Assembly: GCA_020621905.1 (NCBI GenBank)
Contig: JAHRYZ010000012.1
Span: forward strand, 1 to 36,694
Source: Rhizobium sp.
GTDB lineage: Bacteria; Pseudomonadota; Alphaproteobacteria; Rhizobiales; Rhizobiaceae
Direction: 5' to 3'
DNA: 36,694 nucleotides
A program made the translations under genes and the position numbers. Positions within the stretch are counted from its first letter, which is position 1. Every line of letters begins with the position of its first letter. Positions 16,606-24,067 of the stretch are shown piece after piece. The notes below the pieces were generated by a model. It did no database searches. It worked only from the letters and a program-made list of their open reading frames with translations, and was not told the DNA's origin.

Positions 16606-18057
16606 ATGAGTATTGAAGCCGAACAGCAGGCGGTCGTCTCCGCGCGCGGGATCAGGGTCGAGTTCGGCGCGGTCAAGGCGCTCGACGGCGTCGATCTGAC
16701 GATCCTGCCGGGCGAGGCGGTCGGGCTGGTCGGCCACAACGGCGCCGGCAAATCGACCATCGTCAACGTCATCAATGGCGGCCTCCCGCCGCACCAGGGC
16801 ACGATCGCCTATGGCGGGGTGGACGGGGCCGGCGGCATTGCCACGGCGCGCGCCGGCGGCGTGCGATGTGTGTTCCAGGAACTGTCGCTCTGCCCGAACC
16901 TCACCATTGTCGAGAACACCCGCGTCATGCATGCGGGGCTATCCGGTTTCGGCTGGCGCAAGCGGGCGCTGTCGCTGATCCGCGCGAAACTCGACGAGAT
17001 CTTTCCCGGCAATCACATCGACTGCACGGCGACCGTCGGAGAACTGTCGATCGCCGAGCGGCAGATGGTGGAGATCGCCATCACCTTAGCCGCCGTCACC
17101 GACGCGCCGCGGCTGGTGATCCTGGACGAGCCGACATCGTCGCTCGATGCAGGCCTGGCCGAACAGTTGCTCGCCCATGTCCGCCGCTTCGTCGCCTCCG
17201 GCGGCGCGGTGCTGCTCATCTCCCATATTCTCGGCGAGATCCTGTCGACCTCCAGCCGCATCGTGGTGATGAAGGACGGTCGGGTCGTGACCTCGCGGCC
17301 GGCGGCCGAATTCACCGTGAACAGTCTCGTGGAAGCCATGGGCAGCGTCGTCAAGGAGCGGACCCGTGGCGCCAGGATCAGGACCGAAGCCGATTTTTCG
17401 ATCGAGCGCGCGCCACAGGCCGGATCGCCGATCGGTTTCAAGGCGCGCAAGGGCGAAATCATCGGGCTTGCCGGCCTCGGTGGCCATGGCCAGACCGACA
17501 TGCTGCTCGATCTCTTCCGCGACCACAGCGGCAACTGGTTGCCCGGCCACGGCGATGCGGTCGCCTTCGTCGCCGGCGACCGCGCGCTGAACGGCACTTT
17601 CCCGCTGTGGGCATCCTCAAACCTGTCGGTCGGCAGCTGCCGTCTTGCGCGGCTCTGGGCGATCGACGGCGGGAGCGAAACGGCGCTCGGCGCGGACTGG
17701 AAAAGCCGCATGGAAATACGCACGCCCGACATGGGCAATCCCATTCTCTCGCTGTCGGGCGGCAATCAGCAGAAGGTGCTTTTCGCCCGGGCGCTCGCCA
17801 CGAAGGCCGAGATCGTGCTGATGGACGACCCGATGCGCGGCGTCGACATCGGCACCAAGCAGGAGGTCTATGCGATCCTCAGAGCAGAGGCCGAAGGTGG
17901 CCGGACCTTCATCTGGTATTCGACCGAAATGGACGAAATCTGCCTGTGCGACCGGGTCTATGTGTTCCGGGACGGCGGGATCGTCGCCGAACTGACGGAC
18001 GACGAGATCGACGAGAGCCACGTGCTCGCAGCCTCCTTCTCGGGAGAGGCCGCATGA
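16606..18057 (+). CDS. Sugar ABC transporter two-domain ATPase (RbsA/MglA-like)
   Basis: A 483-residue protein with two fused ABC domains. Domain 1 has Walker A GHNGAGKST (43-51), a divergent signature ELSIAERQMVEIA, and Walker B with DEPTSSLD (from 174). Domain 2 lacks a proper Walker A (GLGGHGQTDML) but keeps LSGGNQQK (from 383) and MDDPMRGVDIG. The segment between the degenerate P-loop and GDRALNG appears shorter than in RbsA. The start is uncertain: the ATG at 16606 is chosen, and an in-frame GTG at 16594 has GGACAGG before it. The stop overlaps the permease start (ATGA, 18054-18057). Confidence 0.88.
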   Translation: MSIEAEQQAVVSARGIRVEFGAVKALDGVDLTILPGEAVGLVGHNGAGKSTIVNVINGGLPPHQGTIAYGGVDGAGGIATARAGGVRCVFQELSLCPNLTIVENTRVMHAGLSGFGWRKRALSLIRAKLDEIFPGNHIDCTATVGELSIAERQMVEIAITLAAVTDAPRLVILDEPTSSLDAGLAEQLLAHVRRFVASGGAVLLISHILGEILSTSSRIVVMKDGRVVTSRPAAEFTVNSLVEAMGSVVKERTRGARIRTEADFSIERAPQAGSPIGFKARKGEIIGLAGLGGHGQTDMLLDLFRDHSGNWLPGHGDAVAFVAGDRALNGTFPLWASSNLSVGSCRLARLWAIDGGSETALGADWKSRMEIRTPDMGNPILSLSGGNQQKVLFARALATKAEIVLMDDPMRGVDIGTKQEVYAILRAEAEGGRTFIWYSTEMDEICLCDRVYVFRDGGIVAELTDDEIDESHVLAASFSGEAA

Positions 18058-18998
18058 AGGGCGTTTCCGTCAATACGCTGAGGCTTGTCATTCCTGCGGC
18101 CTCACTCGCGATCCTGCTCGCGGCGGTGTTCTATATCCAGCCGCGCGCCATGAGTTATACCGGGCTCAACCTGCTGTTCAATCTCGCCGTGCCGATCGCG
18201 CTCGCCACCATCGCGCAGATGCTGATCATGGCGGTCAACGATCTCGATCTGTCGATCGGCACCTTCGTCAGCTTCGCCGCCTGCGTGACGGCCGTTTACA
18301 TGCCGACGGAGCCGGCCACGGCCATCGCCATTCTTGCCGCGGCCGTGGTGACCTATGCGGCGCTCGGCATGATCATCCACCTGCGGGACCTGCCCTCGAT
18401 CGTCGTCACGCTCGGCATGAGCTTCGTCTGGGGCGGGCTTGCGGTCATCATCCTGCCGGCTCCCGGCGGTGAGGCGCCGATCTGGCTGCGGGCCGTGATG
18501 GTGTCCAAGCCGCCCTTCGTGCCGATGGCGATCATCGCCAGCCTGCTGATCGCGCTCGTCGCCCACCTTCTCGTCATGCGCACCACCTTCGGCGTGCTGA
18601 TGCGCGGCGTCGGCGGCAATGCCCGCTCGGTCGCACGCGCCGGCTGGTCGGTGCTGTGGATCAAGGGCGCGACCTATGCGGCGGCCGGCTTCTTCGCCAT
18701 CCTGTCCGGCATCGCGCTCGTCGGCCTCGCCACCTCGGCGGATGCCAATATCGCGCTGCGCTATACGCTGCTGTCGATCGCCGGCGTCATCCTCGGTGGC
18801 GGCGAGTTCGTCGGCGGGCGCGTTTCGCCGGTCGGTGCGGTCATCGGTGCACTGACGCTGACGCTTGCCGGTTCGTTCCTCTCCTTCCTGCGCATTTCGC
18901 CCGACTGGCAGATTGGCGCCCAGGGAGCGATCCTCATCATCGTGCTCGGGCTCAGGCTGGTGCTTAATCGCCGCGGCCAGGAGGAGAAGCAGCCATGA
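18054..18998 (+). CDS. Sugar ABC transporter permease (RbsC-like) 1
   Basis: Inner-membrane permease of 314 residues with about 8-10 hydrophobic spans. Typical BPD_transp_2 features are MAVNDLDLSIGTFVSFAAC (the usual GGIDLSVG segment varied to NDLDLSIG), RTTFGVLMRGVGGNARSVARAG and GGGEFVGGRVSPVGAVIGAL. The ATG overlaps the ATPase stop, and the stop overlaps the next permease (18995-18998). It likely forms a heterodimeric channel with that neighbour. Confidence 0.9.
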   Translation: MKGVSVNTLRLVIPAASLAILLAAVFYIQPRAMSYTGLNLLFNLAVPIALATIAQMLIMAVNDLDLSIGTFVSFAACVTAVYMPTEPATAIAILAAAVVTYAALGMIIHLRDLPSIVVTLGMSFVWGGLAVIILPAPGGEAPIWLRAVMVSKPPFVPMAIIASLLIALVAHLLVMRTTFGVLMRGVGGNARSVARAGWSVLWIKGATYAAAGFFAILSGIALVGLATSADANIALRYTLLSIAGVILGGGEFVGGRVSPVGAVIGALTLTLAGSFLSFLRISPDWQIGAQGAILIIVLGLRLVLNRRGQEEKQP

Positions 18999-19945
18999 CC
19001 CGCGTAACCGCGCTCTTCAGCAAGGCCTGGATCTGGTCCTTCGTCGCCGCAATCGCCACCTGGATCGTCACCGTACTGTTCACCGGCGGTGCCAGCTCGG
19101 CCGGGCTCTCCCAGGCCGCCTTCACTTTCGCCGCCTTCTCGGTCATTGTCGGCCTCGGGCAGATGCTGGTCATCACGCTCGGACCGGGCAATGTCGACCT
19201 CTCGGTGCCGTCCACCATGACGCTGTCGGGCACCATTGCGCTCAAGCTGATGGACGGACAGGATTCGCTGATCCTCCTCGGTTTCCTCGTCGCCATCCTG
19301 ATCGGTATGGTCATCGGCGTGCTCAACTATGCGCTGATCAAGCTGCTCAGGATCCCGCCGATCATCGCCACGCTGTCGATGAGCTTCATCGTCCAGTCCT
19401 CGGCCATCTGGTACAATCGCGGCCTCAGGATCAAGCCACCGGAAATGCTGGCGCAGTTCACCACCTCGACCAGCTTCGGCATTCCCAACATTGCGCTCGT
19501 CGCGCTGCTGCTTTCCGTTGCCGTCTGGTGGCTGCTGGACCGGGCGATCTTCGGCCGCTGGATCTCGGCGATCGGCCAGAGCCGGTTCGCCGCCCGCATG
19601 GCCGGTATCCCGGTCGACGGCTCGCGCCTCCTGACCTACGTGCTCTGTGCGGTGCTGGCAGCGATCTGCGGCTATCTGCTGGCGAGCTTTTCCGGCGGCG
19701 CGGCGCTCAACATGGGTTCGGAATACCTGCTGATGTCGATCGCCGTGGTAGTCATCGGCGGTTCGGCGGTCGCCGGCGGCAATTCCAACGTTCCGGGCAT
19801 CTGGGGCGCCTCGCTCTTCATGTTCCTGGTCGTCTCGATGCTCAACACCTACGGCTTCGGCGCCGGCATCCGACTGATCCTGACCGGCCTCATCATCATC
19901 ACCGTGATCCTGGTCGCGAGCCGACCGCCGCGGGGAGCAAGATGA
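18995..19945 (+). CDS. Sugar ABC transporter permease (RbsC-like) 2
   Basis: Second BPD_transp_2 permease, 316 residues: LVITLGPGNVDLSVPSTM, IPPIIATLSMSFIVQS, GRWISAIGQSRFAARMAGI and VVIGGSAVAGGNSNVPGIWGA. It is only moderately similar to its partner, as expected for a heterodimer. The start overlaps the preceding stop at ATGA. Its own stop overlaps the start of a 16-codon reading frame that leads to the lactonase gene. Confidence 0.9.
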   Translation: MTRVTALFSKAWIWSFVAAIATWIVTVLFTGGASSAGLSQAAFTFAAFSVIVGLGQMLVITLGPGNVDLSVPSTMTLSGTIALKLMDGQDSLILLGFLVAILIGMVIGVLNYALIKLLRIPPIIATLSMSFIVQSSAIWYNRGLRIKPPEMLAQFTTSTSFGIPNIALVALLLSVAVWWLLDRAIFGRWISAIGQSRFAARMAGIPVDGSRLLTYVLCAVLAAICGYLLASFSGGAALNMGSEYLLMSIAVVVIGGSAVAGGNSNVPGIWGASLFMFLVVSMLNTYGFGAGIRLILTGLIIITVILVASRPPRGAR

Positions 19946-19992
19946 ACATCCATCTCCTCCAATTCCACATGTCTGCGGAACGACTGCCATGA
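19942..19992 (+). CDS. 16-residue coupling reading frame between permease and SMP-30 gene
   Basis: MNIHLLQFHMSAERLP. It starts at an ATGA overlapping the permease stop and ends at a TGA overlapping the lactonase ATG (ATGA, 19989-19992). It exactly bridges the 43-base gap between the two genes. No function can be read from the peptide. The geometry suggests it passes ribosomes from one gene to the next, but chance is possible and no strong Shine-Dalgarno sequence is seen. Confidence 0.35.
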   Translation: MNIHLLQFHMSAERLP

Positions 19993-20907
19993 CGACTGCC
20001 CCTTCATCGATCTACGAGATCCACGACCCGCGCTTCCGCCACCTGATCGTCGTCAGCGCCGAGTTGGAGGAACTCTATTCCGGCTGCCGCTGGGCAGAGG
20101 GTCCGGTCTGGTTCGCCGATCTCAACTGCCTGCTGTTCAGCGACATTCCCAACCAGCGCATGCTGCGCTATTCGCCGGGCCATGGCGTGTCGGTGTTTCG
20201 TGAGCCGTCGAACTTTGCCAACGGAAATACGCGCGACCGCCAGGGACGGCTCGTTACCTGCGAGCATGGCGGACGGCGCGTGACGCGGACGGAAATCGAC
20301 GGAAGCATCACGGTGCTGGCCGACCAGTTTGGGGGCAAGCGGCTCAACGCCCCGAACGATGTCGTGGTGAAGTCCGACGGCAGCGTCTGGTTCAGCGATC
20401 CGACCTACGGCATCCTGTCCGACTACGAAGGCTACAAGGCCGAACCGGAACTGCCGAACCGCAACGTCTTCCGGCTTGATCCGCAGAGCGGTGCGCTTTC
20501 CGCCGTCGTTGACGATTTTCGCCAGCCCAACGGTCTTGCCTTTTCGCCCGACGAGAAGCGGCTCTATGTTGCCGATTCCGCGCAGAGCCATGACGAGACG
20601 GCGCCGAGCCACATTCGCGTCTTCGACGTCGTCGACGGGTCGCGGCTGACAAACGGGCGGGTGTTCTGCAATCTGGACAATGGCATTCCGGACGGCTTTC
20701 GTGTCGATACCCTGGGCAATGTCTGGACCAGCGCCGGCGACGGGGTGCATTGCTGCGCCGGACGGCACGCTGCTCGGCAAGATCCTGGTGCCGCAGACGG
20801 TGGCGAACCTGACCTTCGGCGGGCCGCGCCGCAATCGACTGTTCATCACCGCCACACGTTCGCTCTATGCGGTCTATACAACGGCCAGCGGCGCCCAATA
20901 TCCATGA
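19989..20907 (+). pseudogene. SMP-30/gluconolactonase-family protein, frameshifted
   Basis: SMP-30/regucalcin-type beta-propeller lactonase that would hydrolyse a sugar lactone to the aldonate. Family features: CRWAEGPVWF with metal-ligand Glu37, NFANGNTRDRQGRL, NAPNDVVVKSDGSVWFSDP and RQPNGLAFSPDEKRLYVADS. The first frame is coherent up to DGVHC near 20752. The remainder (APDGTLLGKILVPQTVANLT...ASGAQYP, stop 20907) continues in another frame. One extra base, or two missing bases, around 20751-20755 explains this. The two halves together make a normal family length of about 306 residues. Either a recent mutation or a sequence error; otherwise the gene is intact. Confidence 0.8.
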
Positions 20908-20912
20908 GGCGA

Positions 20913-20928
20913 GCCCGCAATGGCGGGC
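20913..20928 (+). terminator. Small intercistronic hairpin
   Basis: GCCCGC and GCGGGC around an AATG loop, six bases after the SMP-30 stop and before the next gene. It is short and has no T-run, so it may only be an intercistronic stem. Confidence 0.3.
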
Positions 20929-20973
20929 GCCGAACCTTAAACGTCCGCATCGCTTTCGCCAGGGAGCCCGGCC

Positions 20974-22486
20974 ATGACCACTGCAGTTTCGCCGATCATC
21001 ATCCTGAATCCCGCCGACGACGTGGGCGTCGCCCGCAAGGTGATCCCCGCCGGTGCGCCGGCCGGGCCGGAAGGCCTGTTTGCCAGGGTCCAGATCGGCC
21101 GCGGCCACAAGATCGCGCTGCATGCCATCGCCAAGGGCAAGGAAGTCCTGAAGTTCGGCCAGGTGATCGGGGTCGCGTCGGAATCGATCGCAGCGGGTGA
21201 CCATGTGCATCTGCACAACCTTCAAATGATCGATTCGCTTAATGCCTACGAATTCGGCGGCGTGCCCGGCCCGGTCCTCCTGCCGGAGGCCGAGCGGCGC
21301 ACCTTCATGGGCTTCAACCGCGGCGTCGGCGGCATCGGGACCCGCAATTACATCGGCATCATCTCCTCGGTGAACTGTTCGGCGACCGTCTCGCGCTACG
21401 TGGCGGAGCATTTCAACCGGCATCACGGGCTCGAGGGTTTTCCCAATGTCGACGGCGTGGTCGCACTGACCCACGGAGGCGGCTGTGCCATCAATACCAA
21501 GTCCGAAGGCTACGAGATCCTGACGCGGACCATCCAGGGCTATGCCCGCCATCCGAATTTCGGCGGCATCCTGATGATCGGGCTCGGCCGAGACCAACCA
21601 GATCGCGCCCATCCTGAGCACTACAAGCTCGCCGAAGGCGCTGCTGAAGACCATGACGATCCAGCACAGGCGGGACCCGCAAGACCATCGACGCCGCCTG
21701 CGAGGCGATCAAGGAGATCTGCTCGTCAATGCGGTCGGCCGCACGGAACAACCCTGTCCGGCATCAAGCTCGCGCTCGAATGCGGCAGCTCGACGGCTAT
21801 TCGGCATTTCGGCAATCGGCGCTCAGCAGTGCCTCGACCTTCTGGTGCGGAACGGCGGAACCTCGGTGCTTGCCGAAACACCGGAGATCTACGGCGCCGA
21901 ACATCTGCTCACCCGCCGCGCGGTCAGCCCGGCGGTGGCGAAGAAGCTGCTCGACCGGATCGAATGGTGGCGTCAGTACACCGCCCGCAACGGCGACGAA
22001 CTCAACAACAATCCCTCCTTCGGCAACAAGCTCGGCGGGCTCACCACCATTCTGGAGAAGTCTCTGGGCGCCGTCGCCAAAGGCGGGTCGATGCCGCTTT
22101 CGGCGGTCTACGAATATGCCGAGATGGTGACCGAGCCCGGTTTCGTCTTCATGGATACGCCCGGCTATGATCCGGTGGCCGTGACGGGTCAGGTGGCGGG
22201 CGGCTGCAATGTCATCTGTTTCACCACCGGCCGCGGATCGGTCTCCGGCTTCAAGCCGGCGCCCTGCATCAAGATCGCCACCAATTCCGAAATGTACCGC
22301 CACATGGAGGACGACATGGACCTCAACTGCGGCGACATCGTTACGGGCGAGGATACGATCGAGGCCGCCGGCCGGCGGATCTTCGAGGAGGTGATCGCAG
22401 TCGCTTCCGGCAAGAAGACGCGCAGCGAGGAATTCGAATACGGCGACAACGAATTCGTACCGTGGCAGGTCGGCGCCGTAACCTGA
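20974..22486 (+). pseudogene. Altronate/galactarate-dehydratase-family (UxaA-like) enzyme, multiply frameshifted
   Basis: Iron-dependent sugar-acid dehydratase family. The N-terminal SAF-type domain (DDVGVARKVIPAGAPAG ... HIHLHNL-like HVHLHNLQM) is followed by the catalytic UxaA core: GGIGTRNYIGIISSVNCSATVS, GVVALTHGGGCA, and late in the gene LAETPEIYGAEHLLTRRA, FMDTPGYDPVAVTG, GCNVICFTTGRGSVSGFK and NCGDIVTGEDTI. The first frame holds to GLG at 21588. Recognisable pieces then follow in at least five further frame segments (ETNQIAPIL, GGTRKTIDAACEAI, VNAVGRT, KLALECG, DGYS) before one frame resumes near 21803. The total span of 1513 bases fits the family's usual 500-odd residues, so no large part is lost. 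The ATG has AGGGAG upstream. Confidence 0.8.
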
Positions 22487-22504
22487 GGAAGGGGCGAATA
22501 CCGG

Positions 22505-22516
22505 CAGTCGCGACTG
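22505..22516. repeat. Perfect 12-base palindrome CAGTCGCGACTG
   Basis: It lies in the 123-base gap between the UxaA-like gene and the SDR gene, which otherwise holds only the SDR ribosome binding site. It could be an operator; its significance is unproven. Confidence 0.3.
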
Positions 22517-22609
22517 TCCTCCCGTACCGCGTCCTCTATAGTCGAACGTGGTCTGCTTCGTGCCGTGGTGACGGGGAGGGAGACGCAAACGGAAACCGGG
22601 AGTACAGGC

Positions 22610-23377
22610 TTGAAGAATCCGCTGTTCAGCCTTGAAGGCAAGACCGCCCTCGTGACTGGTTCATCGCGCGGGCTGGGCTTGGCGATCGCCACGGGGCTCG
22701 CCGAAGCAGGTGCGCGGCTGGTGCTGAACGGCATGGATGCCGACCGCCTGGCGATGACAGCGGACGTCCTGCGTTCGCAAGGGCATGTCGTACTCGTCGA
22801 ACCCTTCGACGTCACCGACGAAGCCGCCGTCGTTGCAGCCTTCCAGAGTCTCGACGCCGAAGGTGTCCCGATCGACATTCTCGTCAACAATGCCGGCATC
22901 CAGCTGCGCAAGCCGCTCGTCGAGCTTGAGGCCGAGGAATGGCGGCGGGTGATCGACACCAACCTGACCAGCGCCTTCTTCGTCGGCCGCGAGGCGGCCA
23001 AGCGCATGATCCCGCGCGGTCAGGGCAAGATCGTCAATATCGGCTCGCTGATGAGCGCCTTTGCCCGTCCGACGGTCGCACCCTACACGGCAGCGAAAGG
23101 TGGCATCAAGCTCCTGACCCAGTCGATGGCGGCCGAGTGGGCCGAGCACGGCATCCAGGCCAATGCCATCGGCCCGGGCTACATGCTGACCGACATGAAC
23201 GAGGCGCTCACCAGCAATCCGCCGTTCGATGCCTGGGTAAAGGGACGCACGCCCTCGCGCCGCTGGGGGCGCCCGGAGGAACTGGTGGGAGCCGCCGTCT
23301 TCCTTGCCTCGTCCGCTTCCGACTATGTCAACGGGCAGATCATCTATGTCGACGGCGGCATGAGCGCCGTGCTCTGA
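22610..23377 (+). CDS. SDR-family dehydrogenase (gluconate 5-dehydrogenase-like)
   Basis: A 255-residue classical short-chain dehydrogenase. The cofactor motif TGSSRGLG is at 16-23, NNAG at 93-96, catalytic Ser146, and Tyr159/Lys163 in PYTAAKGG. PWxG-like GPGYMLTDM and the C-terminal YVNGQIIYVDGG are typical. Overall layout (LFSLEGKTALVTGSSRGLG) resembles gluconate 5-dehydrogenase and 2-keto-3-deoxy-aldonate dehydrogenases. The TTG at 22610 is chosen: GGGAG lies seven bases upstream and the protein then starts at the usual position. An in-frame GTG at 22565 would add 15 atypical residues. It is likely part of the sugar-oxidation pathway with the lactonase and dehydratase upstream. Confidence 0.87.
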   Translation: MKNPLFSLEGKTALVTGSSRGLGLAIATGLAEAGARLVLNGMDADRLAMTADVLRSQGHVVLVEPFDVTDEAAVVAAFQSLDAEGVPIDILVNNAGIQLRKPLVELEAEEWRRVIDTNLTSAFFVGREAAKRMIPRGQGKIVNIGSLMSAFARPTVAPYTAAKGGIKLLTQSMAAEWAEHGIQANAIGPGYMLTDMNEALTSNPPFDAWVKGRTPSRRWGRPEELVGAAVFLASSASDYVNGQIIYVDGGMSAVL

Positions 23378-23386
23378 GACGCAGAA

Positions 23387-23416
23387 ACGCCGCCGAACCT
23401 AAGGTATCGGCGGCGT
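23387..23416. terminator. Bidirectional hairpin between SDR gene and msrA
   Basis: ACGCCGCCGA and TCGGCGGCGT form a perfect ten-base-pair stem with a ten-base loop, between two convergent genes (stops 23377 and 23438). On the minus strand it is followed by TTT. It is a good candidate for a shared terminator. Confidence 0.65.
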
Positions 23417-23437
23417 CGATGATGTCGTCCTGACCTG

Positions 23438-23947
23438 TCAGGCAGCGCGGCGCGGCAGTTTCCAGTTCGGCCGCGGAAAATGGCAGGTGTAGCCGTTCGG
23501 AATGCGCTCCAGATAATCCTGGTGCTCCGGTTCCGCTTCCCAGAAATCGCCGACGGGCTCGACTTCGGTCACCACCTTGCCGGGCCACAGGCCTGACGCG
23601 TTGACGTCGGCGATGGTATCCTCGGCCACGCGCTTCTGCTCGTCGCTGGTGTAGTAGATCGCCGAGCGATAGCTCATGCCGACGTCATTGCCCTGACGGT
23701 TCGGCGTGGTCGGGTCATGGATCTGGAAGAAGAACTCCAGCAGGTCGCGATAGCTGATCTTCGACGGATCGAAAGTGATCTCGATGCCTTCGGCATGGGT
23801 ACCGTGGTTGCGGTAGGTGGCGTTGGCCACGTCGCCGCCGGTGTAGCCGACGCGGGTGGCGAGAACGCCGGGCATCCTGCGGATCAACTGCTGCATGCCC
23901 CAGAAGCATCCGCCAGCCAGTACGGCGCGTTCGGTGTTTGTCGTCAT
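23438..23947 (-). CDS. msrA: Peptide-methionine (S)-S-oxide reductase
   Basis: A 169-residue enzyme that reduces methionine S-sulfoxide in proteins and free methionine. The catalytic Cys14 lies in GGCFWG. Other family features are [51 protein letters not shown] and EPEHQDYL. The start has a strong AAGGAGG. The reading frame stays open upstream into the tail of the preceding dehydratase, but this ATG with its own ribosome binding site is clearly the start. It is a repair enzyme not obviously related to the flanking sugar-acid genes. Confidence 0.95.
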   Translation of the reverse strand: MTTNTERAVLAGGCFWGMQQLIRRMPGVLATRVGYTGGDVANATYRNHGTHAEGIEITFDPSKISYRDLLEFFFQIHDPTTPNRQGNDVGMSYRSAIYYTSDEQKRVAEDTIADVNASGLWPGKVVTEVEPVGDFWEAEPEHQDYLERIPNGYTCHFPRPNWKLPRRAA

Positions 23948-23988
23948 GCCATCCTCCTTCCGTGTGGGTTCCGCCCTTAGATGGGGCG

Positions 23989-24020
23989 TGCGGCCCGCAA
24001 CGTCAAACGCGCGGGCCGCA
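23989..24020. terminator. Hairpin between dehydratase end and msrA
   Basis: TGCGGCCCGC and GCGGGCCGCA form a perfect ten-base-pair stem with a 12-base loop. It lies downstream of the dehydratase's family-typical C-terminus (PRHNH) and upstream of msrA, both on the minus strand. There is no T-run. Its position supports the dehydratase normally ending before it. Confidence 0.45.
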
Positions 24021-24067
24021 GGGCCCGAGGATGGGATCGCGGAAGGGCTCCCGCGTCCCGCGGGGCG

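Noticed and set aside
19989-21200. 403-residue SMP-30 protein with a novel C-terminal extension
   Set aside because: The extension is out-of-frame translation through the SMP-30 end and into the UxaA-like gene after an indel.
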